Assembly (NCBI GenBank): GCA_036502165.1
Contig: DASXZC010000600.1
Span: 1 to 14,312 of the forward strand
DNA: 14,312 bases
Direction of reading: 5' to 3'
From: F-183 sp036502165
GTDB taxonomy: Bacteria; Acidobacteriota; Terriglobia; Bryobacterales; Bryobacteraceae
The notes under the pieces are model-generated. The model searched no databases. It saw only the letters and a program-made list of their open reading frames with translations, and had not been told where the DNA came from. The stretch's first letter is position 1, and each line of letters begins with the position of its first letter. Made by a program: the position numbers and the translations under genes. Positions 6,784 through 13,553 of this stretch are shown one piece after another.

Positions 6784-6812
6784 ATTCTAGCAAAGGAGTA
6801 GGACGGAACCAA
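6784..6812 (-). promoter_or_regulatory. Sigma-70-like promoter of the ino1 operon
   Basis: Read on the minus strand: TTGGTT (6807-6812), a 17-bp spacer, then TAGAAT (6784-6789), with TGC just before the -10 giving an extended -10. It lies 31 bp upstream of the ino1 TTG, in the 103-bp gap after the thiolase gene. Hexamers, spacing and position all agree, so ino1 is probably transcribed independently of the beta-oxidation operon. Confidence 0.7.
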
Positions 6813-6855
6813 GTAGATTTGTAGGACTAATTCCCAAAAAAGCGACGGACGATTC

Positions 6856-8058
6856 CTACGAAACCGCCTCGAACAACCCCGCCGCCCCCTGCCCGCCCCC
6901 GATGCACATCGTGACAACGCCATAGCGGCACTTCTCACCCGCCTGCCGCCGCCGATGCATCTCGTTGGCGAGCGTCCCCACCATCCGCGAACCCGTCATC
7001 CCAAACGGATGCCCGATCGACACCGACCCACCGTTGACATTCAGCCGGTCCATCGGGATCCCCAACTTATCGCGGCAATACACGACCTGCACCGCAAATG
7101 CCTCATTCAATTCCCAGATATCGACATCCTCAATCGCCAGCCCCTGCCGTTTCAGCAGCCGCGGGATCGCATAAACCGGCCCAATCCCCATCTCATCGGA
7201 CTCGCACCCCGACACATTAAATCCCCGGAAAATCAGTTTATAAGGAACCCCCAGCGCATCCGCCCGCTCCCGCGACATCAACAAGGTCGCCGACGCCCCA
7301 TCCGACAATTGCGACGAATTCCCCGCCGTCACCGAACCCTGCCCCGATGTCTGATCGAAGTACGGCTTCAACCCCAGCAACCCCTCGAGCGTCGTATCCG
7401 GCCGATTGCACTCATCGCGATCCGCGCAAACCTCCTCCGTCCCCGTAATCTGCCCGGACTTCTTATCAAGAATCCCCCGCGTCACCTTCAACGGCGCAAT
7501 CTCGCCAGCGAAGAAGTCCTCCCTCTGCGCCCGCGCCGTCCGCTGCTGGCTCACAAGCGAGTACTCATCCTGCGCCTGCCGGCTGACCCCGTACCGCTTC
7601 GCCACCACCTCAGCCGTATCGCCCATGACCATATAAATCCCCGGCATCGTCCCCTTCAAAGTCGGATGCGGATCGCTGTCCCGCTTCATGAACGTAATGC
7701 TCTCGAGCCCCCCGCCGATCGCCGCCTCCGCGCCCCCCACAATGATCTCGTGCGCCGCCATCGCCACCGCCTGCAGGCCTGAGGAACAGAACCGATTCAC
7801 CGTCGTCGCCGCCGTGTAAGGCGACATCCCCGCAAGCATCGCCGCCACGCGCGCCACGTTGTTCCCCTGCGCCCCGCTCGGCTGCGCGCATCCCATGATG
7901 ACGTCCTCGCATTCACCCGGATCGAGCTGCGGAGTCTTCTTGAACACATCCCGAATACAATGCGCCGCCAGATCATCCGGCCGCGTCATGTTGAATGACC
8001 CCCGGAACGACTTCGTCAAAGCCGTCCGCGAACTGGCGACTACGACTGCTTCCCGCAT
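6856..8058 (-). CDS. Thiolase (acetyl-CoA acyltransferase)
   Basis: A 400-residue thiolase that cleaves 3-ketoacyl-CoA with CoA into acetyl-CoA and a shortened acyl-CoA. All catalytic parts are visible: the nucleophile Cys91 in NRFCSSGLQAVAMAA, the NEAF block (Asn318-Glu319), His350 in GHPFGMTGSRM and the second Cys385 in CIGGGQGAAG. GHPFG rather than GHPIG/GHPLG is common in degradative thiolases of this group. It is cytoplasmic and of normal length. Its ATG shares one base with the stop of the hydratase/dehydrogenase gene (TAATG), so translation is coupled. This pairing is the usual FadJ/FadI-like or FadB/FadA-like complex arrangement. It is the last gene of the five-gene operon. The chain length used cannot be deduced. 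The alternative, a biosynthetic acetoacetyl-CoA thiolase, fits the context less well. Confidence 0.94.
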   Translation of the reverse strand: MREAVVVASSRTALTKSFRGSFNMTRPDDLAAHCIRDVFKKTPQLDPGECEDVIMGCAQPSGAQGNNVARVAAMLAGMSPYTAATTVNRFCSSGLQAVAMAAHEIIVGGAEAAIGGGLESITFMKRDSDPHPTLKGTMPGIYMVMGDTAEVVAKRYGVSRQAQDEYSLVSQQRTARAQREDFFAGEIAPLKVTRGILDKKSGQITGTEEVCADRDECNRPDTTLEGLLGLKPYFDQTSGQGSVTAGNSSQLSDGASATLLMSRERADALGVPYKLIFRGFNVSGCESDEMGIGPVYAIPRLLKRQGLAIEDVDIWELNEAFAVQVVYCRDKLGIPMDRLNVNGGSVSIGHPFGMTGSRMVGTLANEMHRRRQAGEKCRYGVVTMCIGGGQGAAGLFEAVS

Positions 8059-10166
8059 TACCGTCCACGCTCCTTGTCATACTGTGCGAACGTCTTGCCC
8101 TCTTCCGCCAGCTTCTTCAACAACGGCGCCGGAGCCCACAACTCCCCATGCACTTTCTCGAAATCGCACACGCGCTCATAGACGGATTTCAGCCCGACAG
8201 TATCTGCATAAAACATCGGACCCCCACGATGCGCCGGAAATCCATAACCGTACAAATACACAATGTCGATATCGACCGCCCGCAACGCATAGCCCTCCTC
8301 GAGAATCCGCGCGCCCTCATTGACGAGCGCATACAGACACCGGTCGAGGATCTCGCTATCCGAAATCTGGCGCTGCGGAATGCCCGCCGCCGTGGCCCAC
8401 TCGAGAACCCACTTCGCGACATCCGGATCCGGCACCGCATTGCGATTCTCATCGTACTTGTACCAACCCGCGCCTGTTTTCTGCCCAAAACGCCCCATTT
8501 CGCACAGTTTGTCCTCCGCAATCGGCTGCCGCACACCTGGCTTCTGCAGATGCGCGACCTCCTTGCGGATCCGCCATCCAACGTCGAGCCCCGCGAGATC
8601 GCCGACCGCCATCGGACCCATCGCCATCCCAAATCCATAAAGCACCGCATCGACCGCCTGCACGCTCGCGCCCTCTTCCGCCAGGAACTGCGCCTCCCTC
8701 CGATACGGCCCAAACATCCGGTTGCCAACAAAGCCAAAGCAGTTCCCAACCAACACGCTCACCTTGCCGATTTTCTTCCCAAGCTGCATGCAAGTTTGAA
8801 TGACCGCATCGCTCGTCTTCGCCCCCCGCACGACCTCGAGCAGCTTCATCACATTCGCAGGACTAAAGAAGTGCGTACCAATCACCGCCTCCGGCCGCTT
8901 CGTCGCCGAGGCGATTTCATCAATGTTCAACGTCGAAGTATTCGACGCGAGAATCGCGCCCGGCTTCGCAATCGCATCAATCTCGGCGAAGATCTCTTTC
9001 TTCAAAGCCATCCCTTCAAACACCGCTTCAACAATGATGTCCGCAGAATCGAAGCCGTCATAACTCAACTGCGGAGTCAGCAGCGCCAACCGCTGATCCA
9101 TGAACGCCTGCGTAAACCGCCCTTTTTTCACAGAATTTGCATAATTCTTCGTGATGGTCGCAACGCCGCGATCGAGAGCCTCCTGTGTCGTCTCGCGTAT
9201 GATCACGGGGATCCCCGCGTTCATGAAGTTCATCGCGATGCCGCCGCCCATCGTTCCCGCGCCAATGATTGCAGCCTTCGCGATCGGAATCACCGGCGTA
9301 TCTTTCCCAAGTCCGGGGATCTTCCCCACTTCGCGCTCGCCAAAAAACGCGTGAATCATCGCTTTTGATTGCGTCGCGAACAGACACTCCTGAAAGAGCC
9401 GCTGTTCCTCAGCGAGCCCGGCCGCGAACGGCATCTTCGTCGCCGCCTCGATCGCGTCGATCGCCTTCTGCGCCGCCACCAACCCACGCGAACGCTTGGC
9501 CGCAGCCTTCCGCGCTGCGTCGAAATCGAACGCGCCCTTGAGCTTCTCATCGCGATCACTCGTCTTGCGCAGCGGCCACTCCGCCACTTCGCGCGCGAAC
9601 TTCACAGCTTCAGTCAGCAAGTCGCCATCGACGATCCGATCGACGATCCCCGCAGCCAGCGCAGACGTCGCCTTCACCGGATCCCCATACGCGCACATCT
9701 CAACCGCCTTCGCGACGCCCGCCAGACGCGGCAACCTTTGCGTGCCCCCCGCGCCCGGTATGATGCCGAGCTTCACTTCCGGCTGACCCACCAGCGCACT
9801 CGCAACCGCCACGCGATGATGCGCGCCCATCGCCGTCTCGAGTCCGCCGCCAAACGCCGTCCCGTGGATCGCCGCGACGATCGGCTTCGGACAATTCTCC
9901 ATCGCATTGACGACATCGTTGAGCCCGATATCGCTCCGCTTCTCGCCCGAAGTAATCTTGCCGAACTCCTTGATATCCGCGCCCGCGATAAAGGTGCGCC
10001 CGCCCCCAATCAGCACCCCCGCCTTAATCTCCGGATCCGCCGCGATTTTCGCAATCCCATCCGCGATCCCCTGCGGCACTCCCGGCGATAGCGCATTCAC
10101 GGGCGGATTATTGATCGTGATGATTCCGACATCACCGTCTTTGGTGAATTGAACAAGGTCGCTCAT
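8058..10166 (-). CDS. Fused enoyl-CoA hydratase / 3-hydroxyacyl-CoA dehydrogenase
   Basis: A 702-residue multifunctional enzyme for the middle two steps of beta-oxidation. The N-terminal hydratase/isomerase domain (about 1-190) has the oxyanion-hole segment FIAGADIKEF. Both acid/base glutamates are present: Glu110 in FGGGLETAMGA and Glu130 in QPEVKLGIIPGAGGTQ. A linker leads to the NAD-binding domain at AAIIGAGTMGGGIAMNFM (about 298-315). The catalytic His432 (THFFSPANVMKLLEVVRG) pairs with Glu444, and CFGFVGNRMFGPYRREA starts the C-terminal helical domains, which end with a YGYGFPAHRGGP segment. The true start is ATG 10166, with GGGAG 8 nt upstream; a longer TTG-started frame from 10181 would swallow that site. 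It lies 21 bp after the SDR gene and shares one base with the thiolase start. FadJ, FadB or PimF function cannot be told apart by reading. Confidence 0.94.
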   Translation of the reverse strand: MSDLVQFTKDGDVGIITINNPPVNALSPGVPQGIADGIAKIAADPEIKAGVLIGGGRTFIAGADIKEFGKITSGEKRSDIGLNDVVNAMENCPKPIVAAIHGTAFGGGLETAMGAHHRVAVASALVGQPEVKLGIIPGAGGTQRLPRLAGVAKAVEMCAYGDPVKATSALAAGIVDRIVDGDLLTEAVKFAREVAEWPLRKTSDRDEKLKGAFDFDAARKAAAKRSRGLVAAQKAIDAIEAATKMPFAAGLAEEQRLFQECLFATQSKAMIHAFFGEREVGKIPGLGKDTPVIPIAKAAIIGAGTMGGGIAMNFMNAGIPVIIRETTQEALDRGVATITKNYANSVKKGRFTQAFMDQRLALLTPQLSYDGFDSADIIVEAVFEGMALKKEIFAEIDAIAKPGAILASNTSTLNIDEIASATKRPEAVIGTHFFSPANVMKLLEVVRGAKTSDAVIQTCMQLGKKIGKVSVLVGNCFGFVGNRMFGPYRREAQFLAEEGASVQAVDAVLYGFGMAMGPMAVGDLAGLDVGWRIRKEVAHLQKPGVRQPIAEDKLCEMGRFGQKTGAGWYKYDENRNAVPDPDVAKWVLEWATAAGIPQRQISDSEILDRCLYALVNEGARILEEGYALRAVDIDIVYLYGYGFPAHRGGPMFYADTVGLKSVYERVCDFEKVHGELWAPAPLLKKLAEEGKTFAQYDKERGR

Positions 10167-10187
10167 AATGGAAACTCCCAATACAGG

Positions 10188-10976
10188 TTATACAGCAGTC
10201 CGGCCGCCATCGACGACGATGTTCTGGCCGGTAATAAAATTCGAAGCGTCCGCCGCGAGAAAGACGCCCACGCCCTTCAACTCCCCAGGCCGCCCAATAC
10301 GCCTCATCGGAGTGCTCGTCGACATCGCCGCCTCACCCCGCTCCGCGATGACGTCCTCCGTCATACGCGACGGAAAGAAGCCCGGTGAAATCGAATTCAC
10401 GCGGATGTTGTACTGCGCCCACTTCGCCGCCAACTCGCGCGTAAGCGCAAGCAGTCCGCCCTTCGACGCGACGTACCCAGCGTAATGGATGCCCGAAGGC
10501 ATGACGCCCTTCAATCCCGCAATCGAAGCGACGTTGATAATCCGCCCAAATTCACGCGGGATCATGGACCTCTTCGCCACCGCCTGACTAAAGAGGAACG
10601 CCCCCGTAAGATTCGTATCGAGCACGAGCCGCCACTTATCAAACGGCATATCCTCCGCCGCCGCCGACCAACTCACTCCGGCATTGTTCACCAGAATGTC
10701 AACGGATCCAAATGCAGCGACAGCCGCGTCGACCGTCTTCGCGACATCCTCCGGATTGGTCACGTCGCAAGTAGCGCCCTCCGCCATGAAACCATTCGCC
10801 CGCAACCGCTCGACCGCCGGCGTCAGCCACTGTTCGCGCCGCGCGGAAAGCCAGACCTTGGCTCCCGCCTCGGCCAACCCCTCAGCAAATTCAAGTCCGA
10901 GCCCGCGCGACCCGCCGGTAATGAGCGCGGTACGTCCCTTCAGTTCAAACAACGAGTGCAACGATGGAGTCATCAT
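10188..10976 (-). CDS. SDR family oxidoreductase within the beta-oxidation operon
   Basis: A 262-residue classical short-chain dehydrogenase. TGGSRGLG (20-27) binds the nucleotide, NNAG (97-100) is the structural motif and Asn122 in DTNLTGAF is the catalytic Asn. Ser151 (INVASIAG) and Tyr168-xxx-Lys172 (YVASK) complete the tetrad. SARR after beta-2 suggests NADP preference. The start is ATG 10976, overlapping the preceding dehydrogenase stop by one base (TGATG); a TTG one codon earlier is possible. Because the fused enzyme downstream already supplies a 3-hydroxyacyl-CoA dehydrogenase, this SDR is not needed for a plain cycle. It may act on a hydroxyl/keto group of an unusual substrate, on the opposite stereoisomer, or as a 3-ketoacyl reductase. 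Close relatives are often labelled gluconate 5-dehydrogenase or FabG-like; I would not commit to either. Confidence 0.9.
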   Translation of the reverse strand: MMTPSLHSLFELKGRTALITGGSRGLGLEFAEGLAEAGAKVWLSARREQWLTPAVERLRANGFMAEGATCDVTNPEDVAKTVDAAVAAFGSVDILVNNAGVSWSAAAEDMPFDKWRLVLDTNLTGAFLFSQAVAKRSMIPREFGRIINVASIAGLKGVMPSGIHYAGYVASKGGLLALTRELAAKWAQYNIRVNSISPGFFPSRMTEDVIAERGEAAMSTSTPMRRIGRPGELKGVGVFLAADASNFITGQNIVVDGGRTAV

Positions 10977-12130
10977 CAATCCAGCGCGAACGCTTCCTCA
11001 AGAGTTCGATCCGTCACTTCCACCGGATCGATGATCATGGCCGCAATCCGGTCCCGATGATACGACGCATCCCCCAGCATGACCTCGCTCGCCTTCGCCC
11101 GCCGATAGTACAGATGACAATCGTTCTCCCACGTGAACCCCATCCCCCCGTGGACTTGTATGGAACGATTGCCCACCTCGCGCCCCGAATCGCTCGCATA
11201 CATCTTGGCGATCGCCACCGCCTTCTCCGCATCATCCGCCTTATTGTCGAGCGCCCACGCCGCATACATCGCCGACGACCGCGAGCCCTCCGTGTAAAAA
11301 TACATGTCCGCGCACTGATGCTGCACCGCCTGATAGCCGCCGATCGGCTTGCCGAACTGCTTCCTCGTCTTCGCGTACTCGACCGTAATTTCCATCGCCC
11401 GCTGCATCCCGCCCGTCAGTTCCGCGGCCAGCGCGACCTCAGCAATATTCAATCCGCGATGCAGCGCCGCGCGCGCATGCGCCCCCATCGCGAGCAACTC
11501 CCCCTCGACATCGCAAAAGCGCACCATGTAAACCGGCCGCGTCTGATCCATCCCCGCCATCGGAGTGATCGTCACCCCCACCGCCTTCGAATCAACTGCG
11601 AACAACGCGAGATCGTCGTGATGATAGCGGACGACAACCACAATCGTATCCGCGACCCCCGCGTCGGTAACGAACAACTTCGTGCCATTTAAAGTCGTTC
11701 CACCGGCCACCATCTGCACCGAATTCGGATGCCAGCTCCCCCGCCCCTCGACGAGCGCGAGTGTCGCCCGCTTCGCCCCCTCCGCAATCGGGGTTAAAAA
11801 TTTGCCCCGCTGCCGATCATCCGCCGCCTCGTTAATCACGCTCCCCGCGAGGATCGCACTCGAGAAATACGGCCCCGGCAGCAGCGCACGCCCCATCTCC
11901 TCGAGCAGCGCGACCATCTCGACGTAGCCCAACCCAAGTCCGCCAAATTCTTCAGGAAAGATGACGCCCGTGAACCCCTGCCCAGCGAGCTTCCCATACA
12001 AAGCCGCATCGTAAGCGTGCGGCGTCGTCTCCATAATGCGCCGCACATCCGCGATCGGACATTCGTTCGCAAAGAACTTGCGCGCGCTGTCCTTCAAAAT
12101 CCGTTGACTCTCACTGAGTCCGAAATTCAT
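10976..12130 (-). CDS. Acyl-CoA dehydrogenase, small-type subunit, probably non-catalytic alone
   Basis: A 384-residue acyl-CoA dehydrogenase fold. It keeps the FAD-binding elements normally contributed across the dimer, RKQFG (256-260) and QVHGGMGF (325-332). It lacks the flavin-ring motif TEPxAGSD: the equivalent stretch is LALVEGRGSWHPN (124-136). It also lacks both usual catalytic glutamates. At the LCAD/IVD position there is His224 (LHRG), and at the MCAD position the sequence is VMLGDAS, with Leu352. This pattern matches small or partner subunits of heteromeric dehydrogenases such as PimD or FadE28. It lies 12 bp after the large-type dehydrogenase; its ribosome site GAGGGAG overlaps that gene's TGA. 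The expected role is the first oxidation of acyl-CoA to 2-enoyl-CoA together with its neighbour, with electrons passed to ETF. Family is certain; the subunit role is inferred. Confidence 0.92.
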   Translation of the reverse strand: MNFGLSESQRILKDSARKFFANECPIADVRRIMETTPHAYDAALYGKLAGQGFTGVIFPEEFGGLGLGYVEMVALLEEMGRALLPGPYFSSAILAGSVINEAADDRQRGKFLTPIAEGAKRATLALVEGRGSWHPNSVQMVAGGTTLNGTKLFVTDAGVADTIVVVVRYHHDDLALFAVDSKAVGVTITPMAGMDQTRPVYMVRFCDVEGELLAMGAHARAALHRGLNIAEVALAAELTGGMQRAMEITVEYAKTRKQFGKPIGGYQAVQHQCADMYFYTEGSRSSAMYAAWALDNKADDAEKAVAIAKMYASDSGREVGNRSIQVHGGMGFTWENDCHLYYRRAKASEVMLGDASYHRDRIAAMIIDPVEVTDRTLEEAFALD

Positions 12131-12142
12131 ATGCCGACTCCC

Positions 12143-13336
12143 TCAATAACTCTTAGGCAACCCGAGCACGAAATGCCCGATAATATTGCGCTGGATTTCC
12201 GAAGTACCCGCTTCAATCGTGTTGCCGCGCGTGCGCAAATATCCATACGACCACGCGCCATCATCGATCGCATGCGGCGTCCCCTTCGCCAATTGACCAA
12301 ACGGCCCAAGGATCTCCTGCGCCAGTTGCTGCATGCGCTGATTGAGTTCGCTCCAGGTAATTTTTTGGATCGATCCTTCCGGCCCCGGCACGCCCGTCGC
12401 GGCAATTCTGCTGAACGCGCGCATCTGATTCCAGCGCATGACTTCGATCTCCGCCCCAATCTGCGCGAGCCTCTGCCGGATGGAACCGTCCTCGCACGCC
12501 GGCTTTCCATCCGCCCGCTTCATCGTCTTTGCGAGCTCGACCAGCCGCTTGAAGTTGCGTTGATAAATCACCTGCAAGCCCGCGCCGAACGTCCCACGCT
12601 CATGCATCAGCGTTCCCAGCGCGACATTCCAGCCATCGTTCACTTTGCCAATCACGTTCCCGACCGGCACGCGAACATCGCGGAAGAACAGCTCATTGAA
12701 CTCGCTCTCCCCCGTCATCTGCTTCAGCGGACGCACCTCCGCGCCCGGCGACTTCATATCGACGGCCAACACAGTCAGCCCTTTATGTTTCGGAGCGCTC
12801 TTATCGGTGCGCACCACCAACTCGCACCAGTCCGCGGCCCAACCATAAGAATTCCAGACCTTCTGGCCATTGACGATGTAGTGATCGCCATCGAGCACCG
12901 CATCCGCGCTCAAGGAAGCCAGGTCCGACCCCGCGTTCGGCTCCGAAAATCCCTGGCACCAAATCTTCTCCGCGCCCAGGATATCCGGCAGCCAGCGCGT
13001 CTTCTGCGCATCGCTTCCGAAGTGTATGATCGTCGGCCCAATAATGCCGAGCCCCAGCACATTCGCCATCGGAGGCGCCTCAGCCCGCGCCATTTCCTCA
13101 AAGAAAATGGTCTGCTGGATCAGCGTCGCCCCACGTCCGCCGTATGCCACCGGCCAATGAATCCCCGCCCATCCCCCATCGAAGAGCTGCCGCTGCCATG
13201 CGCGAAAAAACGCGAAGCGCTCCTCCATCGATTTATTACCATTGCGCTTCTGCCATCCCTTCGGCACATGCGCCGCCAGCCACGCGCGCAATTCGTCGCG
13301 GAACGCTTCTTCTTCAGGGTTGAGGGTGAGATCCAT
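12143..13336 (-). CDS. Acyl-CoA dehydrogenase, large-type catalytic subunit
   Basis: A 397-residue acyl-CoA dehydrogenase, first gene of the beta-oxidation operon. The N-terminal helical domain (about 1-120) leads to WCQGFSEPNAGSDLASLSAD (126-145), the flavin- and substrate-contacting motif. Glu246 in LMHERG lines up with the catalytic base position of isovaleryl- and long-chain acyl-CoA dehydrogenases. Near the C-terminus, TIEAGTSEIQRNIIG (373-387) has Glu375 one residue before the usual medium-chain position. The RxQFG and QxxGG elements that hold the FAD pyrophosphate in homomeric enzymes are absent. They are present in the next gene, so the two probably form a heteromer. The start is ATG with AAGGA about 8 nt upstream. 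Annotations of relatives include pimeloyl-CoA dehydrogenase large subunit and FadE17/FadE29-like. The substrate is unknown. Confidence 0.93.
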   Translation of the reverse strand: MDLTLNPEEEAFRDELRAWLAAHVPKGWQKRNGNKSMEERFAFFRAWQRQLFDGGWAGIHWPVAYGGRGATLIQQTIFFEEMARAEAPPMANVLGLGIIGPTIIHFGSDAQKTRWLPDILGAEKIWCQGFSEPNAGSDLASLSADAVLDGDHYIVNGQKVWNSYGWAADWCELVVRTDKSAPKHKGLTVLAVDMKSPGAEVRPLKQMTGESEFNELFFRDVRVPVGNVIGKVNDGWNVALGTLMHERGTFGAGLQVIYQRNFKRLVELAKTMKRADGKPACEDGSIRQRLAQIGAEIEVMRWNQMRAFSRIAATGVPGPEGSIQKITWSELNQRMQQLAQEILGPFGQLAKGTPHAIDDGAWSYGYLRTRGNTIEAGTSEIQRNIIGHFVLGLPKSY

Positions 13337-13484
13337 CGGAGGTTTCCTTGCGGTTCACGTCTGCTCGCGTGGACCGCATCGTCAAGCCAGTAGCATCTCT
13401 CAACCCGCCTTTCACCCGTCAAGTCTATGAAGTCGCGGTCAATAGGCTCCTGCAAGCGGCCGCTCAGTCCCGCGCATTCATTTC

Positions 13485-13513
13485 TTCACAAACGGACCGT
13501 TCCCGCATACAAT
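13485..13513 (+). promoter_or_regulatory. Sigma-70-like promoter of the membrane-protein gene
   Basis: TTCACA (13485-13490), a spacer of exactly 17 bp, and TACAAT (13508-13513): each hexamer differs from consensus at one base. The predicted transcript begins near 13520 and gives a leader of roughly 34 nt before ATG 13554. It is the best promoter in the window by eye. Confidence 0.75.
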
Positions 13514-13534
13514 AAATAAGTTTGAATAAATAAG
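13511..13534. repeat. Direct repeat AATAAATAAG in the leader
   Basis: Two exact 10-bp copies (13511-13520 and 13525-13534), 14 bp apart start to start, overlapping the -10 end and the predicted transcription start. The second copy runs into AAGGAG (13532-13537). This short AT-rich tract stands out against GC-rich surroundings and could ease promoter melting, keep the leader unfolded, or be a tandem binding site. Confidence 0.6.
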
Positions 13535-13553
13535 GAGCCGATTTTACCCCTCT

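Larger units (their letters stand above)
13337..13553. other. Divergent intergenic region
   Basis: 217 bp between the beta-oxidation operon (minus) and the membrane-protein gene (plus). The plus-strand promoter and repeat are listed separately. A perfect 10-bp palindrome AGCGGCCGCT lies at 13455-13464, a possible operator but also the kind of word expected by chance in GC-rich DNA. On the minus strand I find only fragments of a promoter (TTGACC or TTGACG with no good -10 at 16-18 bp), so the operon start point is not assigned. No RNA gene is apparent. Confidence 0.5.

Noticed and set aside
6836..6841. A6/T6 tract after the thiolase stop as a terminator
   Set aside because: The T-run is suitable for the minus strand, but I could not find a stable stem directly before it.
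6955..9368. Long Arg/His/Pro-rich plus-strand frames across the thiolase and fused-enzyme genes
   Set aside because: They are antisense shadows of well-recognised minus-strand genes caused by third-position GC bias.
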